Shown here: one piece after another, positions 22,640 to 35,702 of the stretch
How positions within the stretch are numbered: position 1 is the stretch's first letter
Layout of the letters: each line of letters opens with the position of its first letter
Origin: Nymphaea colorata
Taxonomy: Eukaryota; Streptophyta; Magnoliopsida; Nymphaeales; Nymphaeaceae
Assembly: GCF_008831285.2 (NCBI RefSeq)
Contig: NC_045141.1
Location: forward strand, 4,481,224-4,545,223
DNA length: 64,000 nt
Direction: 5' to 3'
Notes under the pieces: model-generated
Told to the model about the DNA's origin: nothing
Databases searched by the model: none
Seen by the model: the letters and a program-made list of their open reading frames with translations, nothing else
Position numbers and translations under genes: made by a program

Positions 22640-23538
22640 AGAACAATAGTTGGTGAGCACAAGAACTCCTCTAAAAAACTATGTGTCAAAGGAGAGACTT
22701 CACAGAATCAGGCAATGCTTCGGACCTTCGGCGTTAGCTCCCTTTAGCTCCAATCAACGCCAAATTTTACCCAAGGATCTCCAAGGCAACTAGGTTTCAG
22801 ATGGTATACTGCCGACAGTTGATCCCCATGGAAAATCACACAGGGGAGTGACTGATCTGTCGCTGGTGACCAGCGGAGTGCGTTCTCAGGCTTTTGTGAC
22901 ACCAGAAAGCCAGTTGCTAAAGAAAAATCCGTAACTCCTTAAAGCAAGCTCCAAAAAATCTGAAATTTCGTAGGAAGAATCCTCAGATGGAGACAATTCC
23001 AAAGAGCCCTTGGTCGACCTCTGTCGTTGCCGGAGCTGAGAGCCCGGCTGATTTTGTGACCGGTTCTCAGGCAGTATTCAAGGGTCGCAGGCAAGCTTCC
23101 AGCGACAGGGTCCCTTCAAAAATTCATATCTCCTCACAGGCAGCGTCAAAAATTCTGAAAATTGGTATGGAGATTCCTGAGATGACATTCCAACGAGCTA
23201 TTACATGTCCCCTGCATTGCCGGAGCTAACACTGCCGGCCAAAATTACGAGCAGGTTGTGGTAGCATACAACGAGAAACATGGGAGAAACAGAGGACGCA
23301 ATAGGGGATAGACGACGAAAAACAATACCGACTGGTGATGACAATGATTTCGGCTGAGCACATATTAATCCTCAAGTGCTGACAGTTCTAATGAATCCCT
23401 GCTCAACTGCTAGGGTCACCAGAGTCGATAATGCTGGTGGATTTATCTTGCTGATAACTGTCAGTATTCTCCCAGTTCAGCAGTTCTTGGATGCTGCTGT
23501 GATTGAGACCAATACTCTGCAACTCCAAAGCTCTCTTG
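22640..23538 (-). other. Copia untranslated leader
   Basis: About 900 bp between the primer-binding site and the gag start. GC is higher than in the surroundings. Small plus-strand frames (22,987-23,229; 23,376-23,564) have no recognisable product. Long leaders of this sort are common in plant copia elements. Confidence 0.65.
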
Positions 23539-23550
23539 GCTCTGATGCCA
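23539..23550 (-). other. Copia primer-binding site
   Basis: On the minus strand TGGCATCAGAGC, one mismatch from the initiator-Met-tRNA complement, two or three bases inside the LTR end. Confidence 0.8.
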
Positions 23551-24096
23551 AGTTAAGAAACTGAAAGCATACAAGAGAAAGAGAGAAGGAGAAAGAGAAG
23601 GACACACAAGATAACGTGGTTCAGCTAAACAAGCCTACGTCGACACTAACAATTCTCTCTATTCTTCAATGATTCAACCAAGAGGCAGTACAAATATTTA
23701 TAGTCACTATGTACAATTGAGATCCTTGATTTTAGGATCTAGATAGACTTTGGCAAGATTACAGGAGACTGTTTTTAGAAATGGTTCTTGCCTTATCAAG
23801 AGAAAATCCTTCAGTTTTGAATAATGCAGTGTTGGTGTTACCCTCTCCTTGATTGTCGTCCTCTCCCTGATTGTCGTAGATTCTCTTATCAGTCACAACT
23901 TCTCACAATGGAAAATTCTTTATGCCATGTAAGCTAACAAATATATGCAGAAAGAATGGTAAGGCGATGTTGGTCAAGCTAATGCTCCAGACAAGGATCC
24001 GATGCTCCTTTAAGCCAAAACTCCCTTCGAGTGGGTTCCCCACTATTATATTTTGGATACGCAGAAAGAATGGTAAGGCGATGAAGAATGTTGAGA

Positions 24097-24118
24097 GAGA
24101 GAGAGAGAGAGAGAGAGT
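24097..24118. repeat. (GA)n microsatellite
   Basis: About eleven GA units, directly upstream of the third exon-like copy. Confidence 0.9.
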
Positions 24119-24122
24119 TCAG

Positions 24123-24505
24123 AGATCCATTAGAGCAACAAAGATGGGTAAACTTCGCTTGTTGCAAGCCACATCAGCATTGGGATTGATAACTGCTTCC
24201 ACCATCACCTCGAATTCTTCCGTCTGAGGCATTATCTTCTTTTCCTATTCGCTTGGCACCACTTCCAGAGGCGTGCTTAATCCTTGGGCACTCACCCTAG
24301 GGCTGCTGACCTGCCCAAATGCAGAAGACACGAATCAATTCCTTGAAAACATCATCGGTTTCATAATTTGTCGCAAAGTGTGAATGGTTATCATGCTTCA
24401 GTAGGCCTAGTAACAACGTGGTTTCTTAAGCCATACCTCGGGCTTGTTCCTCTGAGGCACCGGCTGCAGCTCCTGCTTTCTGTGTGCAAACTGTAACCGC
24501 ATAGG
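24123..24505 (-). pseudogene. Exon-like ORF, copy C (broken)
   Basis: Third copy of the unidentified exon (see 131-508), including the 3' end that copy B lacks. It shares with copy B an extra base near 24,333 and a lost acceptor (GG in place of AG near 24,505). The shared changes suggest that B and C are closer to each other, or that copy A carries the derived state at those sites. It lies ~300 bp upstream of an LTR, as in copies A and B. Confidence 0.6.
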
Positions 24506-24805
24506 CGTGAGAATGAACTATTAAAACCACATATCAGATATGCTAGTGCAGATATAAGTAAGCAAATGTGCACACACTCTCTCAGCCTCCTATGGAAGAA
24601 GTGTTAAAACATGGAAAAAAAAAAGAACTGAAGCATGTTCGTGGTTGTGGTTCGGCATTTTGATGCCTGCATCCATGGGAAAGGGAGCTCTCTCTTTATT
24701 CATTCTCTGATGTTCTTGAAAGAAGATGGACTCTCAATATATAGAGTACAGGCCAGACCATTTTAGGTAAGATAATCACGCAAGAATCCTGCGTGATAAA
24801 CAAAA

Positions 24806-25037
24806 TGTCAAGAAAAAAGGGATCATATCTCTTATCAAGATCTGTTATTGTTATGCAGACTACATTTTCAGTGGTTAATGGATTGAGATAGAAATTGTGT
24901 ATTATCAAGATCTTGTATACCAAAAATCTTGTAAGCGAAAACCTTTTTTTGTACTAAATATATGTTGCTCAAAGGAATCAATAAAAACAAGTTCTCTCCA
25001 GCTTTATCTTTCAGGGTTCCTCTGTTTTCTCTCCAGT
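24806..25037 (+). mobile_element. LTR fragment, copy C (short form)
   Basis: Preceded by CAAAA at the position of the CAAAG target duplication. It begins ATGTCAAGAAAAAAGGG (TG start kept) and matches the short LTR at 806-1046, including the segment CTACATTTTCAGTGG that replaces the 780-bp block of the long form. It ends before the terminal TTTTCTCA and is joined to a segment of the RLK flank family (25,050-25,250). No interior follows. Confidence 0.65.
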
Positions 25038-25049
25038 TATAATAAAATA

Positions 25050-26080
25050 TTTTTCATTTTTATTTTTTGTATTTAGGTCCACCGATTTTCAAGGAAAACA
25101 AGGTCAGTGGTTCTCTCGTGTCCTCCCAACTTCTCCAAGAGTATCGATGACGACTTTTCATGATGTTCTTAATGAGAAGGTTGCCGAATAACTTCAGCTT
25201 TTGCCGGTGGCCCTGCTACACCCAAAATTGCGTAATGTACCAAGCAACATCCACTCATCACCCTGTTCGTTAATGCTCTTTAAATGATGCTTATAATTAG
25301 ACTGGAAATTGAAGATGCTTTGCTTTAAACAAGTCGCTTTTAACAACTTTCTTTCCATTCAAAACAAAGGCACTGTTAAGACCACTTAATGTAAATCAGA
25401 AGCAGAGCCACATGGCTAGAAATGGTAGGTTCGAGCCAAGGAGAGGCAGCTCGAATTTATTCTTGTCTCAAAAGCCAAGGAGTGGACTAGCACGAACTCA
25501 GCACAAAACTCAAATTGCTGATGCTAAACTCAAGCCCAGATTGGGCTGGAGCTTAGCTGGGCCATTATTTAAAAAAAAAAAACAATTTGAACATGAGCAG
25601 AAACAGCCAGGTTAGAATTTGAGAATTTGGAGCTTCCTAGCAAGGGGGAAATCTGATGTAGCTGTTCATTGTCGTGACGATGTTGTAAATAATCTTTTAC
25701 ATGTTATCTTATTGATCTTACTCAAGTTTACGTAAGCTGAGCTTACCAAGTTCAAACTCTACTAGTTTACTTAACTTTAACCCGAACACGACTTGTTTAT
25801 TAGATGAGTGGAGCTCGATCCAAGTTTAACTAAGAGAGGTCAAGAGTGAACCAGAGATACTCATAAACATTTATAATACTGTGGCAGCGTCCTCCTATGG
25901 AGTAATTGAATATCCAGTGTGTCACTGAAGAAGACATCCTGCCATGGATTGTCCAAGAAATGCTGCAATACTTCATGCAGTGAACAAATCAGACCATCTA
26001 AACTGAGATGGAAAGCATCAAATAGCAAACCTGGTTATATGCGCCATAGTGGTGCAAAATTTTGTGCTCAAGTATGGTTA
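25050..26080. repeat. Flank fragments, no gene
   Basis: 25,050-25,250 matches 17,225-17,400 and 37,575-37,740 (landmark GTATTTAGGTCCACCGATTT). 25,390-25,850 is a degenerate stretch with TCGAGC/AGCTCG words of the type seen at 16,225-16,480. No supportable coding region. Confidence 0.6.
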
Positions 26081-26081
26081 A

Positions 26082-26190
26082 TGACTAAAATACCCTTAGT
26101 TGACACTTAACTTTTTGTAAAGACAAAAATAGAATGAAAAAAGTAAAGAACAATTCTTTTAACAAATGACCAAAATGTCCTTCCATCCTT
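26082..26190 (-). repeat. Short dispersed element, inverted relative to 63,768-63,915
   Basis: Its reverse complement matches 63,771-63,912 with small indels. Landmarks on the plus strand here are GTATGGTTAATGACTAAAATAC and CAAATGACCAAAATGTCC. Size and AT-richness suggest a miniature transposable element; clear terminal inverted repeats were not found. Confidence 0.55.
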
Positions 26191-28916
26191 TGCTGCATAA
26201 CGTCTGCTATGTTGGCCACTGCATGACATTTGATCTGCCTCTATGTTAGACTGAGAAACAACTTGCTGTTTCTTTGAACTTCCTGTATCTATTTTCCCAT
26301 TTGGGCTCGATTTTGATTCGGCCCCGTCCACTTCGCTATATATATATATATGAACTTTGTTCTTGGATGGTTTGAACTTTGAAGATTAGACCATAATGAA
26401 CGGTAGATTTTATGAATCTTAATATTCTCCTGACAGCTCCCATTGAGATTCTACATGATCCTAATAAATTGGCTGAACCTTGTAAGTACCGCCAAGTTTT
26501 CAAGTTTCATATATATCTAGCATTTTCACAATTATTTTCAACAATTTGGGATATCAAATACTTTAATTTGTCACAGTTCTGATCCAATTACCCTCTAATC
26601 TGGTTATTGACTATATTTTGGAACTCATCTGAATTTAAATCTAAACTTCCAACCCAAGCCCTACCTCAATCTAGGCTGATAATTCATGTCAAATCTAGAT
26701 CTAAACTCAATCCAAAATCCGAAGTCAAGATCCAAAAAACCAAGGCTAAGATCCAGATCTGGATCCAAATCCCAACTTTAGAAAAAAATAGATCCCTAGA
26801 TCCCAATCTGGATCTAGAACTGAGCTCTAGATCTAAAACTAAGCCTTATATCCAAATTCAAAGTTTTCGATCCAAAATGGAACTTAGAACTATATCCAAA
26901 TCTAAATCCAAGCTATAAATCCAAATCCTGCCCTAGATCCAAAAAGAAAGTTAAAAGTTCATAATTACACTCGAGAATCAAAATCGAGCCCAAACTGGGA
27001 AAAAAGATACAGAAAATCGCCCATAGGTCTATATTAGATCACTCAAATGTTTGAAATTGAGCACAAGAATCAATTCTCAACATCATTGGTAAGCTCCCCC
27101 TCGCTTTTCACTCAATTTGGGTGGGAAATATGGGTGGGCGCGGGGCCGAGCCCAATAATCAATTCTCAATTATCTCTTTCTCTTCTACTAGTTTTTCTCT
27201 TTATTTCTTTCCACTCACTTATAAGTCTTTATTTCTCTCTCTTAATTTTCTCTTAAAATCTCTTGCTCTTTGCTAGTTTTTCTCTGCCTATATTTTCTTT
27301 CTTTTAAAAATCTTTACCTCACTCTCTCTAACTGTTTTGATAAAGGTTTGTGAAATACTCTCCTTGAAAAATAATTTCCTTCCTTTAAATACTGTTTGAT
27401 TGGAAGTTAAATCTAATATTGAGTGAGTGAACAACTTCATGCCAAGTTTTTCGAGTACAGCACCATCGACAAGGCTCTCTGAATTTTTTGTACGAGCTCT
27501 TTTTTTCATTTTTTCTTTTTACTGAAAGCTATCAAATAAAAGGAAGAAGTTAATTCACTTCTTCATGTCATCTTGTCAATCGAAGAACATGAAGCAAAAT
27601 TATTGCTGCTGCACTCAATTCAACCTTTTTTAACCAAACGTAAGTACTCATGCTGTAAATGCCCTCGGTTCACACTTGTCCAGAAAATTCAAGACTATTA
27701 AAAAGTCAAAAGGCAAAACTGTGTGAGGCCTGTGCTTGAAATTACATACTGTTTGCATGGATCCTGGTTCTATCTCAAAATTAAAAAAAAATTATTTATA
27801 AATTTTACTTGTCTCATATAAAAATATTAAAAAATGATATTTCACTTTCTATCAAAATTTAAAAACTTTAATTTGACTCTCTTCATGACAAAATTTTGAC
27901 TTCATCCTTGTTCATATAACTCGTTTTTTTTTTTCATCCTCTAGTAAGCAAAAGTTTTACATTCCTCCTACCTCTATCGGTATGACTGTATTGAAACTGA
28001 AGCATGGTACACCCACCAACTAGAACGTCATAATCTCATTTTTAATGCACTCCAAAAACAAAACCTAAACAAATTTTGGTATGCAAACAACCCTATTTAC
28101 ATAAAAGGCAATATCTGGCTGGGTGAGGGACACATATTTGCAATGCACCCACCCACAATACATCAATATAAAGTAGCATCCTTAAACTTCGAACTGTGAC
28201 CGGCAAATAATTTTATGAATGTGGCCATCGCATGTTCATGGGTTTGGCTTCATGCATTTTTGTATGCTTGAAAAGCTTAAAGATATTACTTTCTTTGATA
28301 AACACCAAGCTTCCTCTTAACATTGGTGGATTCACCTCCTAGGAAATAGAATTATGATTTTCCAAGTTTCACTTCTGCTTGTAGGGGGAAGGGTCTTCTA
28401 TTTATCTAACGGGGTCATTTTGATCACTTTTAGTCCATGACACATGGTCCTTTGTTAGAGGGCCACTACATATTACATGCTCCAATAACACAATGATGCT
28501 CACAGCATATAATTCTCATCCTCCTCATTCAAGGGCTTTTCTTTTGATAACATTGGACATCAGTGCAAAACTTACTGGAACTGTGCATTTTTATTCATTC
28601 TTCTTGTTGCGCATTTTTTTGCTAGGTTTGAGAAATTGTGCTGAGGATATGGTACATCAAAATTTTAGAAAATTGAAAGGATTTATGTGAACTATGGCTA
28701 TATTGGTGTCCTTACTTACAACAAAGCACAAACTGCAATAAGGGACAAAGTTTCAAGCCTCTTTCACACAAGATTAGTCACTCAACTGGAATTGAGCAAT
28801 GCATGTGAGAGCTCTCAATGAAAGCAATCAAACTACATTTCCACCTCCAACTATTTTAGCCAATGGCTGGTCACTCCCTGGAATTAAATCTCATTGCATC
28901 TATGGAGATATTTGAA
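26190..28916. repeat. 3' flank of RLK duplication unit 2
   Basis: Parallels 10,880-12,990. Contains the GATCCAAATC-type array (26,620-26,960), a CT-rich stretch (27,170-27,330), about 700 bp not shared with unit 1 (27,380-28,060), and the segment leading to the gene (from 28,080). No gene supported. Confidence 0.7.
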
Positions 28917-31900
28917 TTATCCTTCCATCATTATTGTCTTCTATCGTATCGTTCTCAGCACTACAACCACTTCCTTCATGTCCATTCTCTCATTCTGGTC
29001 GTTCTCATCATAACCAGCGGCTCATTCATAGCAGCTGATCTTTCAGTTGGAGTAGTATTGCATTCATTAAGAAGATGGCTTCAATGACATCTTAAATTGC
29101 AATAGGAAATGATTCAGCCACCAATTGCCTCAAACTAAAATCCCCATCAAACTGTTCATCGGTAGGCTTTCTTCCTGTAAACACCTCAATGAGGAGAATT
29201 CCGTAGCTGTAGACATTGGCTTTGGCTGACACCTTTCTGGCCATCCCAAATTCTAATTGAACCACTCAACAATGCTAGACATGATTAGCAAGCAAAATAT
29301 AATTGGCTCATCTATGACACAATTGCACTAATTGGTTTTGGGCAAGAGGACTGAAAATTAATGGACTTAAGATCAATTGAACCTCCAATCCTGCCTTTCT
29401 CTTGTTGTATTCTCAAATATACATCTAAAAAGGAATACAAGATTATGATTTAGATCTAGACGTGGTTATCGTTGACCTATCTCAAGGTTCTCTTAAATGG
29501 CTCCTAAATCGAGTGAATTATTCAGTAGTGCCAATTGTTAGCCAGTCTTAAGCCATTAGGTAGAAAGGTGTTTACGATTAGGATTCTTTTATAAAAGAAA
29601 GGAAAAAAGTTTATAACTTCTGTTAAAAGAAGAATATCAATTGAAGATTCTTGTCTGTTGAGGACATGTAAACAACTAATGTGTACAGATCAACGAATGC
29701 ATTGTCCATGTAAAATAGTTTATCAATAACCTTACATTATTGAGCTACAAACCACTTGTGCATGTCTTTATGTGCGAACTACCAAATCATGATGATTAGA
29801 CAGATCATGGGTGTTTTCATATCAATTAATATATTTATTGATGATATATTGCAAACCACAAAAGAGTGTAATTAGTTACTGATGTTACTGATGACTCCAT
29901 TTCTTATTTTGTGACCCTAAAAAACAGTCTCAATGCTAAAAACGGTTGCCAAAACATTGACTGTCATCAATGCATTTCTTTGCAATGCTTTAAACAATAC
30001 AAAATTTAAAAAAAAATGCTTAGTCAGCTGATTTCAATATAAATAAGTAATGAATGAATATGTATATATACACATATAGGGAGAGAGGGAGAGACTTTAG
30101 ACCAACTAGAATCTTTGCAATGCCAAAATCGGTAACGTATGCTGTCATGCTCTCATCTAGAAGCACATTACTTGGCTTCATATCACAATGAACTATAGTC
30201 TCCGAGTAACCATGGTGAAGATATTCTAGAGCACAAGCCACATCAATCATAATATCCAATCTCTGAAAGAGATTCAAGTGATGGCCACCCAAATGTAGAC
30301 AGACTTCTAGGTGCCCAAGAGGCATGTATTGGAGAACTAAAGCCTTAAAATCTCTACTAGAGCAAGACGTAATGACTTCAACGAGGTTTTGGTGCCTGAT
30401 TTGGCGCATGACAGTGCACTCGATATCAAAACTTTTAGATGCTCCTTCAAATAACAAATTAAGGACCTTAACAGCAACTGTTGTTCCATCTGCTAGAATT
30501 CCTTTGTACACTGAGCCAAAGCTTCCACTCCCAAGACAGTTTGCATCACTGAAATTGCTCGTTGCATGCAATAGCTCTCTGTAGCAAATCACTGAGAGTG
30601 TAATTCCTCGTAATATTTCAATGTCATTATGATGCATCGACAACCCCATCTTTCTATAGCATGAGATACAAATGAGTGTGCAAACAATGACCAAAAGTGC
30701 TGAGCCTCCACTTGAGTAAGCGGCAATGACTCTAGACGTGTTTTTCTTACTTTGACTCTCTGTTTTGTCTAAGCACAATGGGGCATGGAATTTGAGAGCT
30801 CCACATAGTGCAGAGCTCCCTAGGAACGACTCGGCAGAAAGGTTTGCAACTTTCTACCACTTGGAATCTCTCCTTGCAATAGATTGAAGGACAAGTCCAA
30901 GACCAAGATGTGTTGAAGTTTCTCCAGTGATTTTGGTATCTCACCGGAAAGATTGTTTTGGGAAAGGTCAATAGTGTCAAGGTTTAGCATGTGATCAAGT
31001 TGTTTAGGAATGTGGCCAACAAATGTGTTATGAGAGAGATTTAAATACTCTAAAATTTGGAGCTTTGATAATGATGCAGGCAACTCTCCACTCAGCTTGT
31101 TTGCAGAGATATCCATGTCGATCATCATGGTAAAATTCCGAGACCCAAAGGCAGGTGACCTGTGAAGGAGTTGTCCTGCAAGTATAGCTCCAACAAGTAC
31201 TTCAACTCACAAAGACTAGGCAGTAGTACTGATGACAAATTGTTTGGGCTTAGATCCAGCGCTTGCAAACTAGTGAAATTGTTTATAGAGATTGAAATTG
31301 ACCCAATTAGCATGTTGTGTTCAATATAAAAAATAAACATGTGGACTAACAGGTAGACTGATAGTGGGATTGGGCCTTTCAATGCATTGTTATCAAGCGA
31401 AAGCATCTGTAAGCTGTGCATATGTCCTATGTTTGGTGGAATGAGCCCTTTTATTTTGTTGGAACTCAAACCTAAGGCAATTAACTTGATCAAGTTGGAT
31501 AGGGCTAATGGGATAGTACCTTCGATCAGATTAGAGGAAAGGTCAAGTTCCGACAAGGTGGTTGTCAGGTTTCCAACGGAGGCCGGAAGAATGCCATTCA
31601 GATGCTTTTGTGACAGAACAACTTTCTCTAGTAGTTGACAGTTGGTGAAGGATGTGAGAATGGAGAGCTCATGGTTGCCAGAGACATTGGTCAACATATT
31701 TCCCCAAAGGGAAAGGTATGTCAATTGTGACAGACTACCTAGTTATAATGGTATCAGACCACTAAATTTATTGCTTTCTGTAGTAAGAAGTTGAAGTCTT
31801 GTAGCATTAGAAAGAGAAGCCGGGAGAGGGCCATCAAAGTTGTTTATACCCATATAGAGTCTTTGGAGATTGGGCAGGAAGCGGTCAGCATGTTTAGGGA

Positions 31901-32700
31901 GATGCCTTGTTAGTTGATTGATCGCGAAAACTCAAATTCTGAAGAGCGGATAGGTTAAACAAGCTCTCAGGCAATGTACCAGTGAGATTGTTCATTTCCA
32001 CACTAAAGAATGTCAACTGGGTTTTGCTTCCCAACTTGGAAGGAATGTTCCCTTGCATGTGATTTTTACCAATATTAAGGAACTCCAGCTTTGAGAGGTT
32101 GGCAAAACTGACTGGAATGGTGCCCTTGGGCCTGTTACCATAAAGATTTAGGATCTTGAGTTCCAGCAAACTGCCTAGGAACTCGGGAATGCTTCCGGAG
32201 AATTGGTTATCTTGTGCTGACAGTATTTGGAGACCTTGACAATGGCTCAGTTGTGGGATCAACCCCTCAAAATTGTTTTTTCTTATAGAAAAATTTTCTA
32301 ACAGAGGAAGATGACTAAAATCAACGAGAAGGTGACCATGGAAACTATCGCCTGAGAGATCAAGAACCTGTAAGAAAGATAGATTGCTGCTGTATGGAGA
32401 GAGAGTACCTTCAAGTGCCTTTCCGGAGAGCTTCAGAGCAACTACCCTTTGTGAACCATGAACGCATGAAACTCCATTCCAGTCGCAGAAAGAGATGTTG
32501 GAATTCCAATTCGATAACACATTATAAAGGTCTTTAGTGACAAGGGATTTGAAAGACAGCAATGCGAATTGATCAGTTACGTTGCTCAGAGAAACAAGGG
32601 CTGAGGGCACCTCCCCTTGGCCGAGAACCACAATGAAGGTGAAGGAGGAGAAACACAAAAGAAAGACGAGCGGCTGAGGTGACCAACCGGTGGTTGCCAT
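28917..32700 (-). pseudogene. LRR receptor-like kinase 2 (subfamily XII type), near full-length pseudogene
   Basis: Best-preserved of three paralogues. ATG at 32,700 opens a signal peptide (LVFLLCFSSFTFIVVLGQG), a cap (VTDQFALLSFKSL, NISFCDWNGVSC) and an LRR array down to about 30,850. Then come a transmembrane helix (SALLVIVCTLICISCY) and a kinase with GSGSFGSVYKG, VAVKVL, IVHCDMKPSN (non-RD) and TDFGIAK. This layout is that of plasma-membrane pattern-recognition receptors. Lesions: a one-base insertion near 31,933, GAA to TAA at 31,743-31,745, one-base deletions near 31,135 and 30,850, loss of the activation segment (exon 1 runs into TA/GA repeats near 30,085), and a decayed exon 2 (29,252-28,917). 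Open stretches remain at 30,020-30,778, 31,125-31,724 and 31,894-32,700. Cannot give a working kinase, though an ectodomain fragment up to 31,894 is open. Confidence 0.88.
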
Positions 32701-33665
32701 GGCTGTCCAATTTGTTATGCAGAACATGGATGAGCAGGAGTTCAAGGTCTTCAATTTATGTATAGATTCCCTTCTAGAAAATTTGTCCTTCAATTTATGT
32801 ATAGATTCATATTTCCAAATAGAGGGGCACGGCTGATGATTGCAACAATGAGACATGGTTTCAACCATAGTCACAGATATGTTGTCTGCCTTTTAAATGG
32901 CGAGGTTTTTCTATCATATAATATGGTTAGCATGGAGAATACTGGAAAAATGTGGTAAATTTTAAAAAATTGAGTAAAACTTAAAAGTAAGGGAAAATAA
33001 GAAGAATGGTAGGCAATTTTAAAAAATAAGTAGATGAAGAAAAATTAGAAGTTGGAAACGAGCAGTTTAGCAATAAAAAAGTATGAAAACATGTCTAAAA
33101 TGAAAAAAAAGGGAAAAAACGAAAAAAAAACTGGAAAAAGGCGTTTCTTTGGTGTGGTATTTTTTTTCCAAAAAATTACTTGAATCGGCTGGTTCGTTCA
33201 AATTTATGCTAAATCAATTGGATGTAGTCCATCTGTTTTTAAAAAAAGTTATTGGTTTTTATTATCTTATATAGGTTGTTTATTTATTTTTCAAAACAAT
33301 ATTAATTTTCATATTTTGTGCTGATTCACAACCAAATCATTTAAATCACCAGATCAACCAGCACATGAAAGTTGCTTAGTAACTTTATCCACTCATTTCA
33401 GAAGCTGAATTTTCAAAGGTCGCAATCAGACAGACCACGATGGCCAGTTCTTAGTTTTTAAGGAGTCCAATTTTTTTTTTATCCGGGTTGGATCTGATTT
33501 ATTTAGGTTAATCCAAATCGAGACCCAATCTAACTTATATTTTTTTTTATTTTTCAATATTGAGATTTAATGATCTGGGCCAGATCCAACCTGTTGACAG
33601 CGCTAACTCCATAAAGCCACGCGTTCTGACAGGGTCATAGTTAATTGCACTAATGTCCCACTTGT

Positions 33666-33752
33666 ATATATATATATATATATATATAGGGAGAGAGAGA
33701 GAGAGAGAGAGAGAAAGAAAGAAGAGAGAGAGAGAGAGACAAAGAGAGAGAG
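33666..33752. repeat. (TA)n-(GA)n compound microsatellite
   Basis: About 11 TA units followed by ~60 bases of GA/GAAA-rich sequence. Confidence 0.95.
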
Positions 33753-34214
33753 AGGGAGGGGAATAAAAACCTTTCAATGCAGAAGAAATTTATTTGGATT
33801 GAATTTGAAGTGTCAAAGTTGAAAAAGGTTAACACCATCCCCAAGCAAATAAATTCAAGAACTGAAAATAAATCCAAGTAAAAATCCTCATCATACATTT
33901 GGATCCGAGATAAGCCTTAGGTGTGAACCTGACCAATTTCGTTACTGGAACCACTGTATATTGCTCTTCAGTTCGGAATGGCTGACCACTATCATCGACC
34001 TTTTGAGCAAAGGAGAACCAAGTCTATCTTAATTAGTAAAACCGGTTTTTGAAGCGAGTCGACAATGCTGCCAGTTTGGTAAACTGCCCAATCCAATAAT
34101 CTAAACGATTTAGATGCAAATCAGCAAAAAGACAACATTTAAAAATTCAAATTTTCTTTCAGAAAATGAAGCGAAGAATATAAAAATTGATTCGACAACA
34201 TTTATAAATTGAAC

Positions 34215-34298
34215 GCCCATTGATTCAAATAAGGATAGGGAATATAAGATCACATTCTTCAACCATTAATTTCCTATCCGATTTTTGAATCAATGGGC
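34215..34298. other. Imperfect inverted repeat (hairpin)
   Basis: GCCCATTGATTCAAA..GGATAGG (34,215-34,239) pairs with CCTATCC..TTTGAATCAATGGGC (34,273-34,298), with a 2-base length difference in the middle and a loop of ~33 bases. It lies inside the segment present only in unit 2. Confidence 0.65.
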
Positions 34299-35702
34299 AT
34301 CCAAACAGCTAGCCATCTTGGTCAGATTGCGACGTTGTGAAAATCAGCTTTTGAAACGAGTGGAAACTTCCTTGTTGTCGGCCGATCGGTGATTTAAATG
34401 ACTTCTTTGTGAATCAGCATAAAATATGAAAAATTATATTCTTTTTGAAAAATAAATAAAGAGTATAAAAACTAATTAAAAACAATTTAAAAAAAAAAAC
34501 AGGCGGACTGGATCAAACTGACTTAGCGAATATTTGAAGCAACTATGCCATTCGTGTTGTCGTGGCTCCCCATGTTGCACTAATCAAGCAACATAGTAGT
34601 TCCAAACGTCGCTCCCCATGTTGGTTGTGAGAGATGACAACCAACACTAAAAACTTATCTTTTTTTAAAAAAAACAGTGATAAAACGTGAATAATAAGTC
34701 CTCTGAATAAAACGGCAAAACGATAATCTTTTTTGAAAAGAATCTGCAAACAAAAAACTTGGTTTTCCTGCCTTTTTCATATTTTTCAATTTTTTAGAAA
34801 GTTACTTTTTTTATTTGCATTTTTTGTTTTTTTATTTTTCATGCTCACCGTATTATAAGGTAGCTGTTTAAAAAGCAAAAATAATATTCATGATTATGGT
34901 AGAAACCTAGCATTGGCTATATAAAAAAAAGTTCAATTGACAACTTTGGTTTGGGATTGAATAGAGTGGAAAAGTGGTAAAGGGAAATAAGGTACGGGTT
35001 ACACCAAGAAAAAGTGTATGCATGTAATCAGCCATGCCGCTGAACATGGAAATGTGAAGCAAACACTTTCCAAAGCAGTAAACCTTCAACTCCTGTTCGT
35101 GCATGTACCAGACAGGCAGGATTACCACTAGTTGCTTTATCTTTATATATATATATATATATATACAAACCTTCAACCAAGTTGTTGGTTATGATAACCT
35201 CATTCAGAAATGATTTCTCGGTTGTTCTTCCTGATCAGGACCAAGAAACAAACATTCAACAGTCAATGGCAGAATCACCACCAAATTTCTCCAAAACAGA
35301 AGTGAAAGAAATGTTGTGTGTCATTTGATTGTGTTGCCTTGTTAGTCAAAAGCAGAATTTATGTTGCATGAACAGCTTGCTGGGGATTAGGTCCCCTGCG
35401 TTTGTCAAGCAAAATCAATCTGTGCAATGGAGAAAGATTAGCAGATTAATGCCTGGGTATTCCCTGAAAGCCATGAAAGAAACAAACCAAAACACCAGAT
35501 ACATGTTAGCAGTTAAACTGCACAAAAGAGAGCTTAATTTCTACGGAAGACTGAAGAAGCCAAAAAGCATATTATTTGACATTCATTTCCTTGGTGACTT
35601 ATAGCATAACCAGTACTCAAATATTTAATTCACAAGAAAAATAAGATCAACATTACTTGCAGAAGCATATCAGTGCACTGTATATGTTAGAATGTGTGTG
35701 TC

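Larger units (their letters stand above)
18414..23891 (-). mobile_element. Ty1/copia retrotransposon, degenerate, 3' LTR truncated
   Basis: Reading on the minus strand: 5' LTR 23,891 to about 23,553 (starts TGATAAGAG), primer-binding site 23,550-23,539, leader to 22,628, gag, protease, integrase, reverse transcriptase and RNase H in the copia order, a polypurine tract (18,497-18,483, CAGCTTGAGGGGGAA), then the first ~68 bases of the 3' LTR (18,482-18,414). Those bases match the 5' LTR start apart from a handful of substitutions. After that the LTR is lost and replaced by a TA tract. The Gag-to-RNase H order, with integrase before reverse transcriptase, defines copia. Multiple frameshifts make it non-autonomous. 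Leader ORFs on the plus strand are not genes. Confidence 0.85.

Noticed and set aside
22987-23564. Plus-strand ORFs antisense to the copia leader
   Set aside because: No family resemblance, and the position is explained by the untranslated leader of the minus-strand element.
25425-25445. GGTTCGAGCC resembling a tRNA/SINE B box
   Set aside because: No A box at a suitable distance and no cloverleaf; it belongs to a TCGAGC-rich degenerate stretch.
35329-35604. 91-codon plus-strand frame
   Set aside because: The duplicated counterpart near 49,270-49,500 does not keep the frame, so there is no sign of coding constraint.
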